Positions 30,872 through 34,810 of a stretch of DNA of 34,810 bases are shown here, piece by piece. The stretch comes from Azospirillum brasilense. Lineage in GTDB: Bacteria; Pseudomonadota; Alphaproteobacteria; Rickettsiales; UBA3002. Numbering within the stretch: position 1 is the stretch's first letter; each line of letters starts with the position of its first letter. The position numbers and the translations under genes were made by a program. Where the stretch lies: contig QFOX01000016.1 in the NCBI GenBank assembly GCA_003241645.1, positions 1-34,810 of the forward strand, written 5' to 3'. The notes under the pieces are model-generated. The model saw only the letters and a list, made by a program, of their open reading frames with translations, ran no database searches and was not told the DNA's origin.

Positions 30872-30899
30872 ATGCTCGGCGCGTCACGCGCCTGCGCCC

Positions 30900-31220
30900 T
30901 CTCGCTAAGTGGCTGCCTAGGCCAATGTCCCATCCGGTAAGCCTCTGGTCAGTGTAATAAGGACGGATAACTTCTGCGCGAGTGACGAACTGTGCCGCCT
31001 GAAGTGAGGTTAAATCTTCGTCACGGCAGCAAAAATCCAGATACAGATCCGCACGGCTTACAGTTTCACGGGCATCAAGCAGGCAAAGAAGACTAAGAAT
31101 CGCTCGCACTTGTTCTTCAACGGCGAATCGTAATTCATCATGGCTCCATGCCGTTATCGAATGGCTAAAACCGCATGTGGTATCTGTAAATGAGCGTCGG
31201 ATTACTTTTAATGATACCAT
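30900..31220 (-). pseudogene. Open-frame fragment of foreign origin
   Basis: The minus-strand frame contains a plausible protein-like stretch (ELRFAVEEQVRAILSLLCLL, ETVSRADLYLDFCCRDED) but has no Shine-Dalgarno sequence and no stop of its own, running in frame towards the metallophosphoesterase. Base composition is lower in GC than the flanks. It is probably part of a decayed gene in the element remnant. The ends given are approximate. No family recognised. Confidence 0.25.
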
Positions 31221-31269
31221 CCGTGAGCTAAGCGTTGACGAAATGGCTTTAATTGAGCGCTATCTATAA
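31137..31269 (+). pseudogene. 3' fragment of an unknown gene
   Basis: The plus strand reads HAVIEWLKPHVVSVNERRIT then FNDTIRELSVDEMALIERYL and TAA, a natural-looking C-terminus without an upstream start. It overlaps the opposite-strand fragment at 30900-31220, so at most one of the two is real over the shared part. It suggests a recombination junction near 31140. The following 31270-31380 is AT-rich with no gene. Confidence 0.25.
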
Positions 31270-31381
31270 GTAGTTCGAGTCCCATTCGCAGGTACTAAAC
31301 GAAAGGGGCCTAAGTCGGGGCTTCAAAAATTCCGAAGAAATATTTTATTATTTAATATCAATTGTCTTCAAGTGCTGTCAG

Positions 31382-31399
31382 GTCCCAGTCCTGGCACCA
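31382..31399 (+). repeat. Inverted near-copy of the tRNA-Leu 3' end
   Basis: GTCCCAGTCCTGGCACCA resembles the last 18 bases of the tRNA-Leu gene (GTCCAGTCCTGGGCACCA) but lies on the opposite strand to that gene and has no tRNA body before it. It is followed directly by a strong terminator, as a genuine tRNA end would be. It looks like an attachment-site half left by an integrative element. Confidence 0.45.
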
Positions 31400-31440
31400 A
31401 ATAAAAAAGGCTCCGCATCGCGGAGCCTTTTTTATTTGGT
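31396..31440 (+). terminator. Terminator with 20-bp perfect inverted repeat
   Basis: Arms 31396-31415 and 31421-31440 are perfectly complementary around CATCG, with core GGCTCCG/CGGAGCC and an A6/T6 flank. The T-run makes it an intrinsic terminator, best read on the plus strand after the tRNA-end-like sequence, though it is symmetric. Confidence 0.8.
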
Positions 31441-31888
31441 CGCAAGCATTGGCGTGCGCAGGGCCAGCTGTTCGACTCGGAGCTTGGGGAGCGCAACGCG
31501 CGAGCCTTATTACTTGGTAGCATCACATTTGCTTGGGGGTAAAAATGGCCCCAATCCCTTTAAGGCCACGTATAAGACGCTTCATGTTATGGATTCGCTC
31601 CGGCACGTAGCAAAAACTCACACATGGATAATGGATTGTTATGACTGGCTATGCGAGTTTACGCATCCAAACTCTATTAACCGCATCATGTTTGGAGCAG
31701 CAGACAAAGCTAGTTATAAAGTCCGATTTACTGACCAATCTAGTGTAGAAAGCCTCTCGCCTGCCTTAGATGCAGCCCTTACACTACCTATTTTTGAGGA
31801 CGACTGGAAACGCTTAATTAGCGTACGCAATATGCTTAAAGCGTGGAAGGCTTCGCCAAAGCTGATTGACCTATTTGCAATGCATTAG
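31436..31888 (+). pseudogene. Low-GC gene fragment, unknown protein
   Basis: The open frame uses TTG as its first possible start inside the terminator, and its first about 35 residues look non-coding. From about 31535 the sequence becomes protein-like (NPFKATYKTLHVMDSLRHVA, DCYDWLCEFTHPNSINRIMF) and ends at TAG. The first ATG in that part is 31589. It is clearly lower in GC than the neighbours. I read it as the 3' part of an accessory gene truncated at its 5' side. It converges on the integrase remnant. No function assigned. Confidence 0.45.
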
Positions 31889-31907
31889 AACTTTAACCCC
31901 GCTTTGC

Positions 31908-32465
31908 TTAGGTATCCACTCGCTCGGTAATCAGCGCGTAGCGGAAGATCAGCTTGCAGACCTGCATCATGCGATGCGCAAGGTGTGTACCCTTCTTCTC
32001 GACTTTGCGAATAGTATGCAGGATTTCTAGCGCTTTAATCTCCTTCACGGGCCGATCTCCCAAGTCAGGGAAGATATGCAACTCTAAGCGGCGCATGAGG
32101 ACCTTAGCATGGCGCTCTGTCCATTTTGACTTGTTGAGGTCATGCCATTCCTGAGCAACGGCTTTAAAGGTATTCGCCGCATCGAAAGCAGCGAGGCGCT
32201 TCTGAGTCTGCTTCTCTACGGACGGATCAATACCTTCCAACAGCTTACGCTTCGCATCATCGCGCTTTTGACGGGCTTCTTTGAGAGTGATTAGCGGGTA
32301 TGGGCCAAAGGTAAGTTTCTTCTCTTTTCCGAGCATACGATACTTGTAGCACCACGTCTTACTGCCACTCGGAAGCACGAGAAGATAAAGCCCGTTCGCA
32401 TCGAATACCTTCTTTGCTTTATCGGGCGCTTTTAGATTCTTAATTGCTATCTCAGTAAGGGCCAT
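31908..32465 (-). pseudogene. Truncated P4-type tyrosine integrase
   Basis: The first 185 residues of a phage P4-like integrase are present. An Arm-DNA-binding domain (MALTEIAIKNLKAPDKAKKV, GLYLLVLPSGSKTWCYKYR, LTFGPYPLITLKEARQKRDD) is followed by the SAM-like core-binding domain (FKAVAQEWHDLNKSKWTERH, RRLELHIFPDLGDRPVKEI). It stops after KLIFRYALITERVDT, before the catalytic domain, so the R-H-R-Y residues are absent and it cannot recombine DNA. Full-length relatives have about 400 residues. AGGAG lies 5 bases before the ATG. Low GC and the tRNA-Leu neighbour 150 bases away mark the scar of an integrated element. Confidence 0.9.
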
Positions 32466-32613
32466 AAAATCTCCTAATCGGCCCCCATCAAGCCCCCAAA
32501 TGGGGGCTGATGTCAAAAAATCTCTTCGGATGACATCGGAAAATTTATGTGTTATTTTGCTAGATTTTCTGCGGCTTCCAGCGGATTTTACCGGACGATT
32601 TTGGAAGCCTAAA

Positions 32614-32700
32614 TGGTGCCCAGGACTGGACTCGAACCAGCACGCCCTTGCGAGCGCTAGCACCTGAAGCTAGTGCGTCTACCAATTCCGCCACCTGGGC
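32614..32700 (-). tRNA. tRNA-Leu (CAG)
   Basis: The 87-base minus-strand gene folds as a class II tRNA. The acceptor GCCCAGG pairs with CCTGGGC, the D-arm contains AATTGGTAGAC, the anticodon stem CTAGC/GCTAG encloses loop TTCAGGT with anticodon CAG (32666-32664), a long variable arm CGCTCGCAAGGGCG follows, and the T-loop is GGTTCGAGTCC. CCA is encoded. A strong promoter lies 16 bases upstream. Its 3' end is the probable integration site of the neighbouring element. Confidence 0.97.
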
Positions 32701-32715
32701 ACTTCAGGAGGCGCG

Positions 32716-32744
32716 TCTATAGCCTGCAGTTTTTTTCCTGTCAA
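32716..32744 (-). promoter_or_regulatory. Promoter of tRNA-Leu
   Basis: On the minus strand a perfect TTGACA (32744-32739) and TATAGA (32721-32716) are separated by 17 bases, and the start point would be a few bases before the mature tRNA. This is the best sigma-70-type promoter in the window. Confidence 0.85.
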
Positions 32745-32817
32745 CAGTGCTTGCATGTCTTGCGTGCCTGCGCGCAGCTTGTTATGGGTGCAGCAACGAA
32801 TAAATGCACAGGAACCC

Positions 32818-33747
32818 ATGAAACAATACCCCCTTATTACTGTCGTTGGCGGCTCCGGTTTTGTCGGCCGCCACCTCATTAAACAGCTGGCGAAGGCGGG
32901 TTACCGCATCCGCGTGCTCTGCCGCGACACGGTAGCCGCCGAATACCTGAAGACCGCGGGCAACGTGGGCCAGATCACCCCGCAATACGCCGATTTGACC
33001 AAGCCGGAGACGCTGGCGGGCAAGTTCGACGGTTCGTGGGCGGTCATTAACCTTGTCAGCATCCTGCATGAATCGGGCCGCCAGAAATTCAGCCGCATCA
33101 ACGTGGAAGGCGCCAAGCTGGTGGCCGGCCACGCCCGCGCGGCGGGTGCGGAGCGCTTCATCCATGTGTCGGCCCTCGGGGTGGATGTGGCCAGCGACAG
33201 CCGCTACGCCAGCACCAAGAAATCCGGCGAGGCCGCCGTGCGCGAAGCCTTCCCGGGCGCGACCATCCTGCGTCCGTCGCTTATCGTCGGGCCGGAGGAC
33301 CGCTTCTTCCAGCGCTTCGCCCGCATGGCGTTCCTTGCGCCTGCCCTGCCACTCATTGGCGGCGGCCACACCAAATTCCAGCCCACACTGGTGACCGACG
33401 TGGCCAGCGCCATCATGGCGGCACTGGGCACCACCGCCAGCATGGGCCAGACCTATGCGCTGGGCGGCCCCGAAGTGCTGAGCTTCAAAGAAATGCTGGA
33501 GCGCATGCGCGCGGTCATCAACCGCCAGTTCCTGCTGCTGCCGCTGCCCACGGGCATTGCCGCGCTGATGGGGCGCGTCTGCACGCTGCTGCCCTTCCCG
33601 CCCGTGATCACGGCTGATCAGGTGAAGCTGCTGGGCTATGATAATGTGGTGCCTGCCGGTCAGGCCGGCTACGAATCGCTGGGCATCGCGCCCGGCTCGG
33701 TCACCGCGGCGCTGCCCGGCCTGCTCAGCCGCTTCATTAAGGAGTAG
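32818..33747 (+). CDS. NDUFA9-like NAD(P)-binding oxidoreductase (atypical SDR)
   Basis: The 309-residue protein is an atypical short-chain dehydrogenase resembling the complex I accessory subunit NDUFA9 and bacterial relatives. The dinucleotide-binding loop VVGGSGFVGRHLIKQLAKAG is at residues 9-28. INLVSILHESGRQKFSRINV and FIHVSALGVD follow, and a YASTKKSGEAAVRE segment supplies the Tyr/Lys positions. RPSLIVGPEDRFF and FQPTLVTDVASAI are also typical. The start is the ATG with AGGA 5 bases upstream. Its stop is 2 bases before the next gene, so they form an operon. A role in respiratory complex I or quinone metabolism is inferred from family only. Confidence 0.9.
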   Translation: MKQYPLITVVGGSGFVGRHLIKQLAKAGYRIRVLCRDTVAAEYLKTAGNVGQITPQYADLTKPETLAGKFDGSWAVINLVSILHESGRQKFSRINVEGAKLVAGHARAAGAERFIHVSALGVDVASDSRYASTKKSGEAAVREAFPGATILRPSLIVGPEDRFFQRFARMAFLAPALPLIGGGHTKFQPTLVTDVASAIMAALGTTASMGQTYALGGPEVLSFKEMLERMRAVINRQFLLLPLPTGIAALMGRVCTLLPFPPVITADQVKLLGYDNVVPAGQAGYESLGIAPGSVTAALPGLLSRFIKE

Positions 33748-33749
33748 CC

Positions 33750-34607
33750 ATGCGTTTCCTGCCCACGTTCCTTGGCTCGTTCCACTCGCCCGCCACGTAT
33801 GAACATGTGCGCTACAACGCGCAAGGCTGGGGGCTGTTCTATGCCTTCGTGCTGGTGATGCTGACCACCGCGGTGAGCGCCATCTACCTGACTTTCATGA
33901 TGCATACGGCCCTGCTGGGCCAGCGCGACGGCATGCCCCCGCTGCTCGACAACCTGTTCGAGCAGACGGCGCGCCAGTTGCCGCCCATGCAGATCTCGCC
34001 GGAAGGCACGCTGACGGTGGAAGCCGAGCAGCCCTACTACATCGTGATCGAGGACGCGGTGGCAGGCGAGCAGTTCACCACCACGCTGGTCACCATCGAC
34101 ACCACGGGGCAAGTGACCCACAGCAACATGGACACGCCGATCCTGCTGACCGCGACGGACCTCGTCACCAAGAAGAGCAATGGCGAGATCGAGCTGCACC
34201 CGCTGAAGAAGTTCACCGAAGGCACGACGCAGCCCATCACCACCGCGCAGATGCAGGACGTGCTCGGCAAAGCCGGTGACTTCCTGCGCCAGCATGCGTG
34301 GAAGTTCTACGCGCTGGTGCTGCCGTTCCTGTGGGGCATCGTGGCCGGTGTTTTCTACGTCATGCGCATTGTCATGCTCATGGCGGTGGGCGTGGTCGCC
34401 ACCATTGTGGGCAATGTGGGCCCGCAGAAAATGGAATATTCCACGGCCGTGCGCATGGCCTCGGTGGCCTATACGCCGGTGGAAGTGTTCAACACCGTGG
34501 CCTTCCTGACCGTGATGGACGGCGCCAGCGTGCTGACGCTGTTCGCGCTGGGTTCGCTGCTGGTGGCGGGTGCCATTGTGCTGACCAACCATAAAGCCGC
34601 GGCGTAA
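33750..34607 (+). CDS. DUF1189-like integral membrane protein
   Basis: The 285-residue protein has an N-terminal SFHSPATYEHVRYNAQGWGL segment, a first membrane helix (YAFVLVMLTTAVSAIYLTF, about 32-50), a 150-residue extracytoplasmic part, and then several helices from about residue 190 (FYALVLPFLWGIVAGVFYVM; IVMLMAVGVVATIVGNVG; VLTLFALGSLLVAGAIVL). This layout fits DUF1189, of unknown function. The family assignment is from memory of the pattern. AAGGAG, overlapping the previous stop, lies 5 bases before the ATG, so translation is coupled to the NDUFA9-like gene. Confidence 0.82.
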   Translation: MRFLPTFLGSFHSPATYEHVRYNAQGWGLFYAFVLVMLTTAVSAIYLTFMMHTALLGQRDGMPPLLDNLFEQTARQLPPMQISPEGTLTVEAEQPYYIVIEDAVAGEQFTTTLVTIDTTGQVTHSNMDTPILLTATDLVTKKSNGEIELHPLKKFTEGTTQPITTAQMQDVLGKAGDFLRQHAWKFYALVLPFLWGIVAGVFYVMRIVMLMAVGVVATIVGNVGPQKMEYSTAVRMASVAYTPVEVFNTVAFLTVMDGASVLTLFALGSLLVAGAIVLTNHKAAA

Positions 34608-34610
34608 CCC

Positions 34611-34810
34611 ATGCTAACGCTCTACCACACCCCGCTTTCACCAGCCTGCCGGAAGATCCGGCTGATGATGAAAGAAAAATCCCTCGCCCACACGCTGGTG
34701 AGCGAGGACACGTGGGCGCGGCGCATTGAATTCTTCGCCATGAACCCGGCGGGCGATGTGCCCGTGCTGGTGAACGACAAGCAGCAGCCCATCTGCGGGG
34801 CCTACGCCAT
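34611..34810 (+). CDS. Glutathione S-transferase family protein, 5' part
   Basis: The first 66 residues are present before the window ends. MLTLYHTPLSPACRKIRLMM matches the thioredoxin-fold N-terminal domain of GSTs (strand, then a SPACRK active-site loop with helix 1). The conserved cis-proline is in AGDVPVLVNDKQQPI. It begins 3 bases after the upstream stop and so belongs to the same operon. The C-terminal helical domain is outside the window. Confidence 0.88.
   Translation, partial: MLTLYHTPLSPACRKIRLMMKEKSLAHTLVSEDTWARRIEFFAMNPAGDVPVLVNDKQQPICGAYA

Noticed and set aside
29970..31220. A single 416-residue gene joining an N-terminal unknown region to the metallophosphoesterase
   Set aside because: The membrane anchor of the phosphoesterase begins at an internal ATG, the linking residues look non-coding, and the upstream DNA has lower GC and lies in the element remnant. 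The continuous frame is likely accidental.
31265..31300. A tRNA gene suggested by AGTTCGAGTCCC
   Set aside because: The T-loop-like sequence has no matching T-stem, acceptor stem or anticodon arm around it.

Overview
This window is chromosomal DNA of a high-GC, Gram-negative alphaproteobacterium. The signs are a split proton-translocating transhydrogenase (separate PntAA and PntAB), a GapR/DUF2312 protein, a short HprK that is only the kinase domain, a regulatory PTS, and the kdsD-lptCAB-rpoN-hpf-ptsN lipopolysaccharide/sigma-54 cluster. I cannot name the genus. Almost all of it is coding at high GC with long operons. The exception is a lower-GC patch at about 30.9-32.6 kb beside a tRNA-Leu gene.

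Layout. (1) 1-4.6 kb, plus strand: end of rpmI, rplT, a strong terminator, pheS-pheT, and a small secreted basic protein. (2) 4.6-6.3 kb, minus strand: purE-purK. (3) 6.4-9.8 kb, plus strand: pntAA-pntAB, an unrecognised four-helix membrane protein, pntB. (4) 10.0-11.3 kb: rpsU (minus) divergent from gapR (plus), then a repeat- and hairpin-rich intergenic stretch and a DUF465 gene. (5) 11.6-22.2 kb, all minus strand, transcribed in the order RNase D-like exonuclease, kdsD, lptC, lptA, lptB, rpoN, two tandem CpaF-type ATPases, hpf, ptsN, hprK, EIIA-Man, HPr. It couples Kdo/LPS export, sigma-54, ribosome hibernation and a nitrogen/carbon regulatory PTS. The two CpaF genes are intruders in an otherwise familiar order, and rapZ and kdsC are absent from their usual places. 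(6) 22.3-30.8 kb, minus strand, accessory block: a 32-aa membrane peptide, a 629-aa protein with an alpha/beta-hydrolase-like GYSKG motif, a type IV pilin-like protein, a murein amidase, a large subtilase carrying a C-terminal CheD/NTAN1-like module, and a metallophosphoesterase. (7) 30.8-32.7 kb: remnant of an integrative element (truncated integrase, gene fragments, att-like copies of the tRNA end) next to tRNA-Leu(CAG). (8) 32.8-34.8 kb, plus strand: an NDUFA9-like oxidoreductase, a DUF1189-like membrane protein and the start of a glutathione S-transferase.

Four kinds of short palindromic dispersed repeat sit in the intergenic gaps. One kind lies between pheS and pheT and again, inverted, between purE and purK. 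Two intergenic regions (about 10.92-11.10 kb and 24.45-24.87 kb) contain runs of hairpins beside intrinsic terminators and are candidate structured RNAs. The most unusual items are the subtilase/deamidase-like fusion, the apparent ATC start codon of the RNase D-like gene, the paired CpaF ATPases inside the rpoN cluster, and the hairpin-dense segment before the pilin gene.
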